A stretch of DNA of 64,000 nt. Source: Elgaria multicarinata webbii (Eukaryota; Chordata; Lepidosauria; Squamata; Anguidae). Location of the stretch: positions 143,811,197 to 143,875,196 of the forward strand of contig NC_086173.1 of the NCBI RefSeq assembly GCF_023053635.1, written 5' to 3'. How positions within the stretch are numbered: the stretch's first letter is position 1; the number at the start of each line of letters is the position of its first letter. Shown one piece after another: positions 1 to 10,176 of this stretch. Position numbers and translations under genes: made by a program. Under the pieces are notes generated by a model. It searched no databases. It was given only the letters and a program-made list of their open reading frames with translations, and was not told the DNA's origin.

Positions 1-1370
1 CCCTCAAGTGAGAGGGCAGGAGGATTGCCAGAGTGGCCATGGGTATCTGAACAGTTGCAGTTTTCCCTCAGTGGCAAGACAGGGACAAAGTAAACTTTCC
101 AGTTGGAAAGCAATGGGAAGATGTCAAAACGCTTCTGACTGTCCCCCGCCTTCCCTTGGCACTACCTCCTGTTTGACGGTCTTTGCTTTGTCATCCCCCC
201 AAATCCACTACAACAAAGTACGCCATGGCAGGCTAGTGGTGGCCCATTCAGGGGTGAGGATCACTAGTGATCCATTTTACAACTTCCTGGGGCAACTTTT
301 GGAGGGCTGCAAAAGGAAAAGAGTTCTTTAAATGCCTCAGTACAGCACAGGAGCTTCATGTGCAGTCTTTGAATCCAAGCCTATTTTGAAAGGTGAATCT
401 TATATAAGAATGCAGTAGTGTAAGGTTTATCACTCAAGATCTACAGGACCAATTTTGCTCATTTTTGTTTTAAACTGAAGTTTGAGCAGTGTAAACATGC
501 AGAAATTGGCATCATTGCACATCTGCAGTCACTATGCATACTATGCACACTATGAACCGCCCAGAGAGCTTCGGCTATTGGGCGGTATAGAAATAAAATA
601 AATAAATAAATACAGCTAAAAAGCCTATTTGAGAACCTCTGATCTGGAATTAAACAGCTGCATGAGTCACCAGGCAAAAAGGAAAAACCCAATGCCCAGA
701 TGCATCATAGCAACAGCATCCATATTAGGATGGAATAATACCTGAGCCACGTATATTTGGTACAATACTACTGAAATCACAAAAATGAGGTGGAATGAAT
801 GGAAACAATAAAAAGAAGTGGAAAAATTGAGAAGCTTGAAGCCCACATTTGCTGTGGCAATTGGGACAAATTGTGATAAAGGAAGAAATACCTAGAGCAA
901 AAGATTTAAGAGAAAATCTTTGGAAGATCAAGATGAACACTTGTGTCAACACAGAAATGCTATGGAAACCTTGGACAAGGTGGATAAGTTGAAAAAGATG
1001 CATAGATGTCTTTCCCACCACAACCCTACCCCCCAAAAAATATTATTTCACTTTGGAGTCAGGACACTCCCTCTTTCTGATCCCCATGGCAACCCTCATG
1101 CCATCCCATTCATCCTCTCATATCTCCTCTTGCCATTTTCCCACTTCCCTATCATTTTTACCCCACCACCTGTTGATTCTGCTTCTGCAATGATTCTTTC
1201 CCACATCTTTCAAGGTCTTTGCTATCAATTACCTTTTAACTACCTACTGTTTACTGTAATTCATCACCCTCTGAAAAAAATATATCCACAAATTGACAAG
1301 TCCACAAGAAAGCTTTCCTCTTCCCCAAGAAAAACTGACACAACCTTATTCTTCCCCAGCCCCCACACAC
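1..1370 (-). other. ARPC4: ARPC4 intron 2 (partial): unique DNA plus one LINE tail
   Basis: No ARPC4 exon was found here. Positions 555-612 hold an L2-type LINE tail (gcccagagagcttcgg, then ggcggtat, then AAAT repeats). Positions 780-1010 are A-rich on the plus strand and contain short lysine-rich frames without splice signals. The rest shows nothing I can assign. Long frames overlapping 920-1495 are chance readings. Confidence 0.6.
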
Positions 1371-2148
1371 CTGACTTCCACCTCGGGTTTGTTGTGCCGC
1401 TCCACCACCTGAGACGAGAAATTCTCCAGGCACAAGGCGGCTTGCAGGGTGGCACGCACTGCATTGAGATAGGGGCGGAGGGTGGCAGTCTGTAACGAAG
1501 GAGGCAAGATATGAGGCATCACAAACCCTCTAGGCCCCTGAGACAACATACCCTGAACATGGCCCATGACATCAGCAGCATCCTCCTTTCCACATAAATC
1601 TACTAGAGTACTGGGTCACTGACCGCAGTACAAGTCTTGCAGCATCTTAATGTTGAGGTGCCATAACACTCTGTTGCAGACTAACATGGCTGCCCTTCTG
1701 GAAAAAGAAACTACCACCATGGGGTCTCCAATAACGAGTAGCAGCTTCTCGAACTCTCAGGGAGGAAGTTTCTTCCTCAGCGCTGCTGCCTCAAATGCTT
1801 TTAATTGAGGGGATGCAGCAGCCTCCAACCCGTGCAGTTCCCCACCGCAGCCCCCAATCCCCACCGAAACACTATGACAGCGTCTCCCCCGCGTCTTCCC
1901 CTGCCACACTGGCAAGCTGCCCCCCACTGACAGCCCCCCTTCCTCCTCCTCCTCCTCCCTTCTCCCTGGGCAAGCCTCACACTCAGCTCCCCGGCGCAGT
2001 CAGCCAACGCTTCCCCTTCCTCTCCCCCAAAGCCAACCCTCATCTTTTCTTGCACCTCCCCCCACCCTCGTCCAACGGACGCTCACCTTGTCCAGCCCAG
2101 CCCCCAGCCGACCCCTCTCACTCACCAACCCACCCACTCACTCACCAT
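1371..2148 (-). CDS. ARPC4: ARPC4, Arp2/3 complex subunit 4 (p20), 5' part only
   Basis: ARPC4 is the 20-kDa core subunit of the Arp2/3 complex, which nucleates branched actin filaments in the cytoplasm. Two coding exons are visible. Exon 1 contributes only the start codon (2148-2146), followed at once by a GTGAGT donor. Exon 2 is 1489-1371 (119 nt), with acceptor TTACAG and donor GTGTGT, ending in phase 2. Together they encode about the first 41 residues; the exon 2 peptide starts [20 protein letters not shown] and ends in NKPEVEVR. I recall this as near-identical to human ARPC4, with asparagine where human has serine in PYLSAV. The remaining exons (about 127 residues in mammals) lie beyond the left edge; I see none in 1-1370. 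The gene is head-to-head with TADA3, as in human. Reading through the exon 2 boundaries gives misleading longer frames that are not real. Confidence 0.95.
1490..2145 (-). other. ARPC4: ARPC4 intron 1
   Basis: This intron lies between the start-codon exon and exon 2. Positions about 1645-1702 hold a short ancient repeat tail (ctgttgcagactaacatggc), which recurs in diverged form at about 61252-61320. Positions 1880-2145 are strongly C-rich on the plus strand. That composition explains the proline-rich open frames in both orientations, which I do not regard as genes. Confidence 0.6.
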
Positions 2149-2720
2149 GGTTGCAGAGGCGGCAGCGGCGACAGCCTCGGCTCTGGGTCCCGAAAACGGA
2201 AGCGGAAGTCGCCCCCGCCAAGAAAAAAAAGGACCTGCACTTCCGGAACATCTGGACCGTTCCAAAACTTTCGGGGCGTGGGTGGGTGTTCTAGATCCCC
2301 ACCGCCTCGTTCCTTTCACTCCCTCCCTCCGACTTGGTAGAACAGAGGTGGGGGTGGTGGGGATAAACTTACTCATATAGCACTGAGGGGGATCTAAACA
2401 CCCTCACGCGCGTGACAAGCGCGGTTTCCTTTTCATTCCGTTCGTCCCTTCTCCCCCCCCCGCATGTCAGTTGGTATAACCCAGCCTCCCTAGCTCCATA
2501 TTTGGGAACAAGAGAAGGCGTGGGCGTGATCAAAAGGGAGCAACCAATCACGGGGGGCGAAAGGAAGCAAGCGCCCACCACCCACACGACTTGGCTCTCA
2601 GCCCACGGGGGCGGGACGGTAGAAGGAGAGTTTGGCCAATGAGGAGGCGGCGGTACCGCGGGAGGGGCCGGAAGGGACGCGGGTGGAGCTCAGGGGGGAG
2701 GAAGCGGCGTTCCGCGGAGG
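2149..2720. promoter_or_regulatory. Divergent CpG-rich promoter shared by ARPC4 and TADA3
   Basis: This GC- and CpG-rich block separates the ARPC4 start codon (minus) from the first noncoding part of TADA3 (plus). Visible elements are tandem ETS-like CGGAAGCGGAAG and ACTTCCGG near 2197-2245 (within the likely ARPC4 5' UTR), a CCAAT box at 2544-2548, a GC box near 2606-2616 and a second CCAAT box at 2636-2640. No TATA box is evident. The arrangement fits a housekeeping bidirectional promoter, matching the human head-to-head pair. Exact start sites are not determined. Confidence 0.75.
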
Positions 2721-3458
2721 AGCTTCGTTCTGCACTCTTCCCCCTCCCCGGCCCTGCCCGCGCGCGCCCCCGATCGCCCGGGGATACGGCGCGGCGCTGC
2801 GTCTCTTCCCCTGCCCGCGCGCTCAGGGTGGGTGTAACCCGGAAGGAGCCCCACGAGCCGGAAGCTACCCTAAGAATCTGCCCCTTCTCCTCCAGCGCCC
2901 CCTCTCGGCCTGTGTCCGCCCCCCTTCATTCACTCGGCTCCTTTTTGTCCATCGTGCACCGTCCTCCGTGCTCGCCCCGCTGGTGCTTTCTGTGCCCTTT
3001 CCTGGGGTAGATCCAACCCTCAACTCCCACCGCTTTGCGTTTTCTTCAAGACCTCTTGCACATCTGGCTACCCCTGCAGAGCGTCACCCCTGCACGCCTC
3101 TTCTGTATTGCTCCGTTCTCCTCCTGGCCTCCTCTCAATCTTTCCCCCCTTCTCCTCCTGCAGCCCCAGCAATTTCACTGACCCTACCCTTGTGATCCAA
3201 CTCTTGTGCCTCTTACTCTCCAATTGTATGAGATCTGCAAATGATATCTCCACCTTTGCACATTTCCTGGCTGTGAACAGCTCCCTGTCCCAATTTTTTT
3301 GGTAGGGTAAGCATTTCTTGGGCTAACTTCTCTCCAATCCCCTAATGATAATTTTATTCACTGTTCTCTGCCTTGAGCAGGCACTGTCTCTTTTGTTGCA
3401 TCTGCATTTGTTGCAGGTGGTTCATGTTGCGTTTCCTTTTTACAGGCCTGACAGCACC
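2680..3458 (+). other. TADA3: TADA3 5' UTR and intron 1
   Basis: This is the GC-rich transcribed leader, then an intron ending in a polypyrimidine tract and tacag at 3441-3445. The coding exon begins at 3446, with 13 nt of leader before the ATG. I could not fix the first donor; GTGGGT near 2827 is one candidate. Long open frames here (2591-3195) reflect base composition, not protein. Confidence 0.5.
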
Positions 3459-6400
3459 ATGTCTGAGCTAAAGGACTGCCCACTTCAATTCCACGATTTT
3501 AAATCGGTGGACCATCAAAAGGTGTGCCCCCGCTACACAGCTGTCCTGGCCCGTTCCGAGGATGATGGCATCGGCATTGAAGAACTCGACACGTTGCAGC
3601 TGGAGCTCGAAACGCTGCTGTCTTCTGCTAGCCGCCGACTTCGGGTATTGGAGACTGAGACCCAGGTCAGACGGTAATCTAGCCGCAACATAGAATGGAG
3701 AGGCTTTAGCTTACAGGCCCCAGGGCTGCTGCCCTGGTTCTAGGTACACACAATTAATACAGGAATTGTTGCCTACGTTGGGCGTCCTGCCATGCAGATT
3801 TCATAGCCTATGTGGTCTCTTGGCTACCTCTGTCACAGGGATGGGGAATGTGTGGCCTTCCAGATGTTATTGGACTTCCAACTCCTATCACCCTTCACCA
3901 TTGGCTATGCTGGCTAGGACTGATGGGAGTTGCAGTTCACAGCACCTGCGGGGCCACATGTTCCTTTTTCCTGCTTTATCAGGGTTATGGTCCACTAGGA
4001 AGCCATCAAGGTCTTGAAGTACTAAACTTACGTGGCCTTTGGGGATCAGATTTATTTATTTATTTATTACATTTCTATACCACCCAATAGCCTTTCTCCC
4101 CTATGCACAATAGGGGAGAAAGCTGCATCATGAAATAATGCCATTGTTTATTCTCTGGAGGACATTGCCTCTCAGTTAGCTTAGGAGTTATTTAATGCAG
4201 AAGTCCTGTCTAACTCTTTTCGCTGTTCTCACTGTTCTGATTTTTGGTCATGACCGCCATGGGCAGATCTAGATCTGGTGTCTGCTGTGCAAAGAGAAAT
4301 GCAGCACAGGAGTCACTGCAGCCAAGGAGATTGCAGCCCCTATCTTTTAACAGTGATGCTGGGTGTTTTTTTCTTCCAGATCCTGACAGACTGGCAAGAT
4401 AAGAAAGGGGACAGAAGATTTATGAAGCTGGGCAAGGAACATGACTTGAGCATCATTACTATCAAACATAAAACCAAGAAGCAGAAGCTGGAAGGGAAAG
4501 GAGGTCACAGCACAAGGCCGGGCCCTGGCCGGCCTAAAACTACGAACCTGCAGCCTAAAATCCAAGAGTATGAATTCCCAGATGACCCCATTGATGTCCC
4601 CCGTATTCCCAAAAATGACATGCCTAATAGGTATGTGGGATAGGGATTTCCCTAATCCTAATAATAATAACAATAATAATAAGTAATAAAGTTAAAAATA
4701 ATACTAATGATGACAATAATAATAATAAAGTTAATAACTATAATAATATCAAGTTGCTATTTTGAGGTGCACCATGCAGAAATGCTTCTATGCTGTCAGC
4801 GACCTTTTACAGCAGAGCTGGACATCTTATGGCTGTTGGGCTTTATGCAGCCCTTAGCCTAATTTCAAAAGCAAAAAAGCTGTGTCCGTAGTGGTTGTGG
4901 CGCGCTCAAAGGGTCAAAATCAGCTTGTTTGCAATTAAATTAGTGTGTTTGCTTTGAATTTTTAAAAATGAATCCGGGGGTCAATGGAGATGGGGCGCAT
5001 GCGACTGATGGCCCACGTGTTCCTGACCCCTGGTCTAGGTACTTCCTTAGGGCATGTGTACACAAACAGTTACTTCAGCCTAACGCACATCAATTTCTGT
5101 TCCCACTGAGAAAAGAGTAATTGGAGGTTGCAGGGATACGTATATCTCTTTAAAGAGCAAAACGGCACTCCTGAATTTCTTGTTTGTGAGGATGCTCTTG
5201 GAGCTTGTCCCTTCCTCATGGCTTTCCAGAAGGCTTGCCTTTGCCACCGCAAAAATGGCAGCTGGAGAGGCAATGGGTTCCCTATGGCAGTGACAATAAA
5301 AAATGCTTCGATCTGCAGTGAGCATATGTGTTGTAAGGACCTAAGATTATAGTGAAGTAGATCAAACTTAACTCATTCTAAGATGATCTCTCCCAGTGTG
5401 CAGAGGAAACGTGGGGAATGAGCACTTCTAAGTGATTATGCAAAAACGCAGCAGTGGAGAATCGTAGGCTGAGGCTCATGGCCTCGTATAAGTATGTTGG
5501 CTCATGAATGACACTCAACACAGTTGCTGTTCCCCTTTGTGTTAGTCAGCCTTTCCCAACCTGGCACCCTCCAGATGTGGTGGACTACAACTCCCATCAT
5601 CTCCAGCCAGCATAGCCCCTGATGGGATAATAGGTGTTGTAGTCCGACACATCTGGAGGGTGCCAGGTTGGGGAAGTCTGGTGAAAGTTCAGCACACATC
5701 CTCTCTTCCTTCACCCTGTGCTCCCCAAACTTCCATGGGTTCAGGCTGTGCGCTCCTGTCGCCTGTGCCAGCCAATCTGCCTTGAGCTGCAGCTTTAGAT
5801 GTTTCTCAGTGTTTGTGTCCTGCTCTTCATTTGCAGGTTTTGGGCCTCTGTGGAGCCATATTGTGCTGACCTCACCAGTGAGGAGGTGCGTACCCTAGAA
5901 GAGCTGCTCAAGCCTCCGGAAGACGAAGCTGAACACTACAAGGTAAAAACCGCCCTTAGAGGAGCACTTTATTCACCCTGCCAGCTAGTTCTTCAAGTAT
6001 CACTTGATGGGATCTGAGCTGGCGGGGACCAACCAAGAAAGAAAGTGGGCAGGGGGGCAGTTCGATGAAAATGTCAGGGCGGAGTGCAGCTGCTGTGAAG
6101 AAGGCAAACTCCATGTTAGGCATGATAAGAAAAGGAATTGAGAATAAAACGGCCAGTATCATACTGCCTTTATACAAATCTATGGTGCGACCGTACTTAG
6201 GCTATCAACAGCTACTAGTCCTGATGGCTATGTGCCACACTCAGTTTCAGGCAGTAAACTTATACACGCTAGTTGCTGAGGAACAAGGGTGAGAGGGTGC
6301 TGTTGTACCGTGTCCTGCTTTGTTGATCCCTGGTCGACAGCTGGTTGGCCACTATGTGGACAGAGTGCTAGGCTAGATGGACCCTTTATTTATTTATTTA

Positions 6401-9400
6401 TTTATTACATTTTTCTACCGCCCAATAGTCGAAGCTCTCTCAGCGGTTCACCCTTGGTCTGATCCAGCAAGGATCTTCTTATGTTCTTGACCAAGTGTCC
6501 TTGTTTCCTATCACGTAGCCCTTTGTTTCACCAGCGTTTCCGTGCACCTGAGCCAGAAACTGCACTAGATGATCTGGGGTAGGGTTCTGGGGGCTGCCTT
6601 TGGGACTGGAATAACCATTATGTTGGGTGGGGGTGGGCAGAAGGTTGATTGGGATTTCTGAGTTCTCAAAACAAAATCGGGCTCAGAATTCTTAATTTTA
6701 CGTGTCTGACATTTGCCCCTGGCAAAGGTGGTTCTTGGGGTTTAAATGAAAAGCAAAGCAGATTCCACAAGCCTGAAGTCTACAGCCCTGTTGTAGAGTA
6801 GGTGTTACAGCAGGGGCGAGCCGCTACTGGCCCTCCAGATGTTTTCACCTTCAACTCACATCTACCCTAGACAGAATAATCAGTGGTGAGGGATGTCCTG
6901 CTTGTTCATCCCTGGCCGACAGCTGGTTGGCCTCTGTGTGAACAGAGTGCTGGACTAGATGGACCCTTGGTCTGATCCAGCAGGGCTCTTCTTATGTTCT
7001 TATGATGGGAGTTGAAGGCCAAAACCTTGAGAGCTGCAAGTTGCCCAGTCCTGGGCTAGAAATTAATCTGTGCCCCCTGTTGTACTGTAATTATCAGATT
7101 GCATCTTTCTTGCTGGGTGTAAGGTCTACCACATTAACCTCTGTACTGAAGAAAAAAAAATTCTGCACCCAGGAAAGCTGAATTCTGTTGCTTGTGTAAA
7201 GTATGCTCATTGCTAGTGTTGGAAATGGTCAAGGGAATAGGCAGTTCTCCTTGATACTGGAAATCCTGCTCAGACCGTGATCGGTCCTCTTAAGATTTCA
7301 GCGCACTTTCAAATCTACTATTAGTCTTGAGTTCCAGAAACTTTTAAAAGGAAGCTAAGAGCATCAGGGTGCTGAATTCTGTACCCACTAATAACTTTTC
7401 ACCTGGGCAGAGTAAACTCAAGCCCAATCAGAGCTGTTAAAATGTATAAAGCATAGGAATGCTGAAGTGTTCTTTTAAAATATATTTATTTGTTTGCATT
7501 GAGCATGCTGTGTGATGCTTCGGAAGTAAAGATGTAGAATAGCCCCAGCTCTCTCTGAGGAAGCATTTGCTAGCAACATTAAACATTTGAGCATAGGCTC
7601 TGTTGCTTCTTCCCCCATGTATGCGGCTCCTCTGTGCTTGAGAAGGCTGGTCCTGCCATTGGGCACATAGGATAAGTGTCCTGGGTGTCAAGTGGACCTT
7701 TTCTGGTCTTTTCTTATCGCTGTTTTTGCTTACCTGAGATGAGGTGATGGGAGCATCACAAAAAGAGGATGCCTGACTTGTTGAGGGATAGCTGACTTCT
7801 ATATGCAGCAGGTTAGACCAGTTGTGGGAATAGGGAGCTTGGGTTGTGATCAGTTGAGATAAGAGGCTATAGCGGCTCAGTGAGAGGGAGGAGGAAAGAG
7901 TAGCATTAGCCTGGAGGGAGTCACATTGCCGCAGGGGCAAACCTATGGGGCACTGATCAGGAGTGAGGCAAAGCTGGACTTATTTTTCGCAGTACTTCCC
8001 ATCTTCTGAGCTGACACTTGCTCACGCCTTGTTGGCCTGCCTTTATAGATCCCGCCCCTGGGGAAGCATTACTCCCAGCGCTGGGCCCAGGAAGACATGC
8101 TCGAAGAGCAGAAGGATGGGGCTCGGGCTGCAGCGACTGGCGATAAGAAGAAAGGCATCTTGGGGCCGCTGACGGAGCTGGACACTAAAGGTATCTGGAG
8201 CTTCTCTGGGGAATGGGAGGGGCCTGCAGTTCAGTATGTATGTAGTGTGATTTATATATAAACAAGGTTTGATCCCCAGTCAGGGATTCCCGGGTGAAAA
8301 GGTTTGGGGCTTGAGAGCTGTTTTGGCTAATAGGACCTTAAGGTTTGTCAGTCCTCGTCTTGATCTGGCTCAGTATAAGCCTCCTTCCTTTGGTCTGCCG
8401 ACACACTTAAAAGGTTTCTGGCTCGACGGGAATCCTGAACAATCCCACTGCAGTACACGTGCCCATAGCTGGCCTTCTGTGTGGTGTCCCCCATTTGTTG
8501 CCTACGGCACCGAAAGCCACCAGCCTGCCTCTCACCTGCTCCTTCTCTCTGCTCCAGATGTCGATGCTTTGTTGAAGAAGTCGGAGTCCCAGCATGAGCA
8601 ACCTGAGGACGGCTGCCCCTTTGGTCCTCTGACCCAGCGTCTCTTGCAGGCGCTTGTAGAAGTAAGTGGCGAAGATCCAGGCCTGGCCATTCTTTGGCTT
8701 CAGCAAGCCGTGATTTATAGGGAGGGGGGCAAAGGGTAAGATATCTCCAGTGTTCGAGGCAGTAAGCCTGTGTGCACTTGCTGGGGAGCATGGGTGGGAG
8801 GGTGCTGTTGCACCATGTCCTGCCTTGTTGGTCCCTGGCTGACGGCTGGTGGGCCACTGTGTGAACAGAGTGCTGGGCTAGATGGACCCTTGGTCTGATC
8901 CAGCAGGGCTCTTCTCTTATGTTCTTATGTAGGAGAACATCATCTCCCCCATTGAAGATTCACCTATTCCCGAAATAGCAGGCAAGGATTGTGCAGCTGA
9001 TGGCGCCAGCACTTCCCCCCGCAGCCAGAACAAGCCCTTCAGGTGAGCATGACTGTGTGTTTAGTTTCTATGGGGGCATTTAATCTTTTCTTTTAAATCT
9101 CTCCCTCCTTTCCCCCCTCTTTGGACCTTTTAGAAGTGGCTAACCACTCAAACATATAGTACAAACTGCCACAGCGCACCAAACTTTTTTTGGGGGGGGA
9201 AATACCGAGGCTAAAGTCCTAACCACATAAAACGGCAGAGATAACCAGTCTTTCTGGGACTCCCTCCCAAGGGAAACTAGGGTGGCTCCTTCTCCGTCCT
9301 TCTAACAGCAGGCAAAGACGTTCAGGCGGGTCTTTGGCGTCCTTTGCTAAAGTGGGTTTTATTGGGTTGAGTGCTGGTTTTGTTTCCTTTATTATTCTGT

Positions 9401-10176
9401 TTTTTAACTGTATTTATAATCTTACTGTTTCTATGATTGCTTTAACGAAGTTTATTTTAATCGCTGTTGTATTACCGCTAGCCACCTTTTGGCGGAAAGG
9501 CAGAGTACAAATCAAATAAATAAATAAAACTGGCGGTCAAGATGTGTTTAACTTCAAGCGGTGGCCAGCTTCACCAAGCTCTGTTCTCCTCCCCTCTCCA
9601 GCGTGCCCCACACCAAGTCTCTGGAAGGCCGGATCAAAGAAGAGCTGATTGCTCAAGGCCTGCTGGAGTCAGAGGACCGACCTGCTGAGGACTCGGAGGA
9701 CGAAGTGTTAGCCGAGCTGCGAAAGAGGCAGGCGGAACTCAAAGCCCTGAGCACCCACAACCGAGCCAAAAAAGGCGAGCTGCTCAGGTGAGATGGGGGA
9801 GGAGAGCCAAATAACACAGCCCCTTCTTGGCCTTTGAGATGCTTCCCCCCCTCCTTTCCTGATTTTCTTTCCCTGTGGGGTGGTTTGGGCTCTGAACCAG
9901 CGCTCGTAGGGCTGGACCGAAGGGTTGGCTCCAGGAGCCTGACGGGACGAAGCCTCTGCTCACCTGCCCCGTTCCTCTCGCAGGCTGGCCAAGGAGGAGT
10001 TGCACAGGCAAGAGCTGCGCCAGCGTGTGCGCATGGCAGACAACGAGGTCATGGATGCCTTCCGCAAGATCATGGCAGCCCGCCAGAAGAAGCGCACCCC
10101 AACGAAGAAAGAGAAGGACCAGGCCTGGAAGAGCCTCAAGGAGCGCGAGAGCATCCTCAAACTGCTTGATGGCTAA
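3459..10176 (+). CDS. TADA3: TADA3, transcriptional adaptor 3 (ADA3)
   Basis: TADA3 is the adaptor that, with TADA2A/B and SGF29, couples KAT2A/KAT2B acetyltransferase to the SAGA and ATAC coactivator complexes in the nucleus. Coding exons: 3459-3665, 4380-4630, 5837-5942, 8049-8190, 8558-8661, 8933-9042, 9602-9787, 9984-10176. The lengths sum to 1299 nt, giving 432 residues and a TAA stop, the same length as human as I recall it. All junctions are GT/AG and phases match throughout. It opens MSELKDCPLQFHDFKS and ends RESILKLLDG. The N-terminal acidic segment, the ASVEPYCADL region and the C-terminal helical ADA3 region (QELRQRVRMADNEVMDAFRK) are strongly conserved. The linker in exon 3 (about residues 85-105) is the most divergent part. 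Introns 3, 4, 6 and 7 carry repeats. The acceptor of the 8933 exon directly abuts a LINE tail. An upstream noncoding exon is expected. Confidence 0.98.
3838..3968. mobile_element. Foldback MITE (about 130 bp) in TADA3 intron
   Basis: Imperfect inverted repeat with arms around ccttccagatgtta / gggccacatg and the family core actgatgggagttgcag. It belongs to a family repeated many times in this window, whose best copies have arms ccccaacctggtgccctcca. The arms are diverged, so this is an old copy. Confidence 0.65.
4050..4095 (-). repeat. L2-type LINE tail, antisense
   Basis: (TTTA)n followed by ttacatttctataccaccca, the reverse complement of the ggcggtat LINE tail seen elsewhere. A 13-bp hairpin (ctttctcccctat / ataggggagaaag) follows at about 4092-4122. 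Confidence 0.6.
4655..4748. repeat. Imperfect (TAA/AAT)n microsatellite
   Basis: AT-rich degenerate trinucleotide tract 25 nt after the TADA3 4630 donor. No associated element is recognisable. Confidence 0.8.
5547..5680. mobile_element. Foldback MITE, well-preserved copy
   Basis: The arms tttcccaacctggcaccctc and gagggtgccaggttgggga are nearly perfect inverted repeats about 134 bp apart overall, with actacaactcccatcat inside. It is one of the best copies of the window's commonest MITE family and lies 157 bp before a TADA3 coding exon. Confidence 0.75.
6066..6487 (+). mobile_element. CR1/L3-like LINE fragment with a nested LINE-tail insertion
   Basis: A 5'-truncated, internally deleted LINE 3' region ends cttcttatgttctt. 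It is interrupted at 6387-6449 by an antisense L2-type tail flanked by a 6-bp duplication (accctt at 6381-6386 and 6450-6455). The intact motif ctagatggacccttggtctg from other copies shows where the host element was split. Confidence 0.65.
6815..7052. mobile_element. Foldback MITE split by a CR1/L3-like tail
   Basis: The left MITE half (tggccctccagatgtttt, then tggtgaggg) ends near 6894. Positions about 6895-7004 are a LINE tail ending cttatgttcttatg. The right MITE half resumes as atgggagttgaaggccaaaa. The order of events is clear: MITE first, LINE second. Confidence 0.65.
7053..8048 (+). other. TADA3: TADA3 intron 4, distal part
   Basis: Mostly unique sequence between the nested repeat and the 8049 exon, whose acceptor is tttatag. 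No repeat or gene is recognised. An antisense open frame at 7437-7940 has no homology I recognise and no splice or start context, and I treat it as chance. Confidence 0.5.
8741..8932 (+). mobile_element. CR1/L3-like LINE tail forming the acceptor of a TADA3 exon
   Basis: A 5'-truncated LINE 3' end (ctagatggacccttggtctg, then cttatgttcttatg) runs to the AG immediately before the exon at 8933. It makes up about 190 of the 271 nt of this intron. The pyrimidine-rich tail and probably the branch region therefore come from the repeat. Confidence 0.7.
9190..9532 (+). mobile_element. L2-type LINE 3' end
   Basis: Remnants of the ORF2 C-terminus (reading WDSLPRETRVAPSPSF) precede an AT-rich 3' UTR and a tail ending ggcggaaaggcagagtac plus AAAT repeats. 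It ends about 70 bp before the TADA3 exon at 9602. Confidence 0.6.

Noticed and set aside
1795-3195. Several overlapping proline/arginine-rich open frames of 140-190 codons
   Set aside because: They lie in the CpG-rich divergent promoter, are open in many frames at once because of base composition, and overlap known ARPC4 and TADA3 signals.
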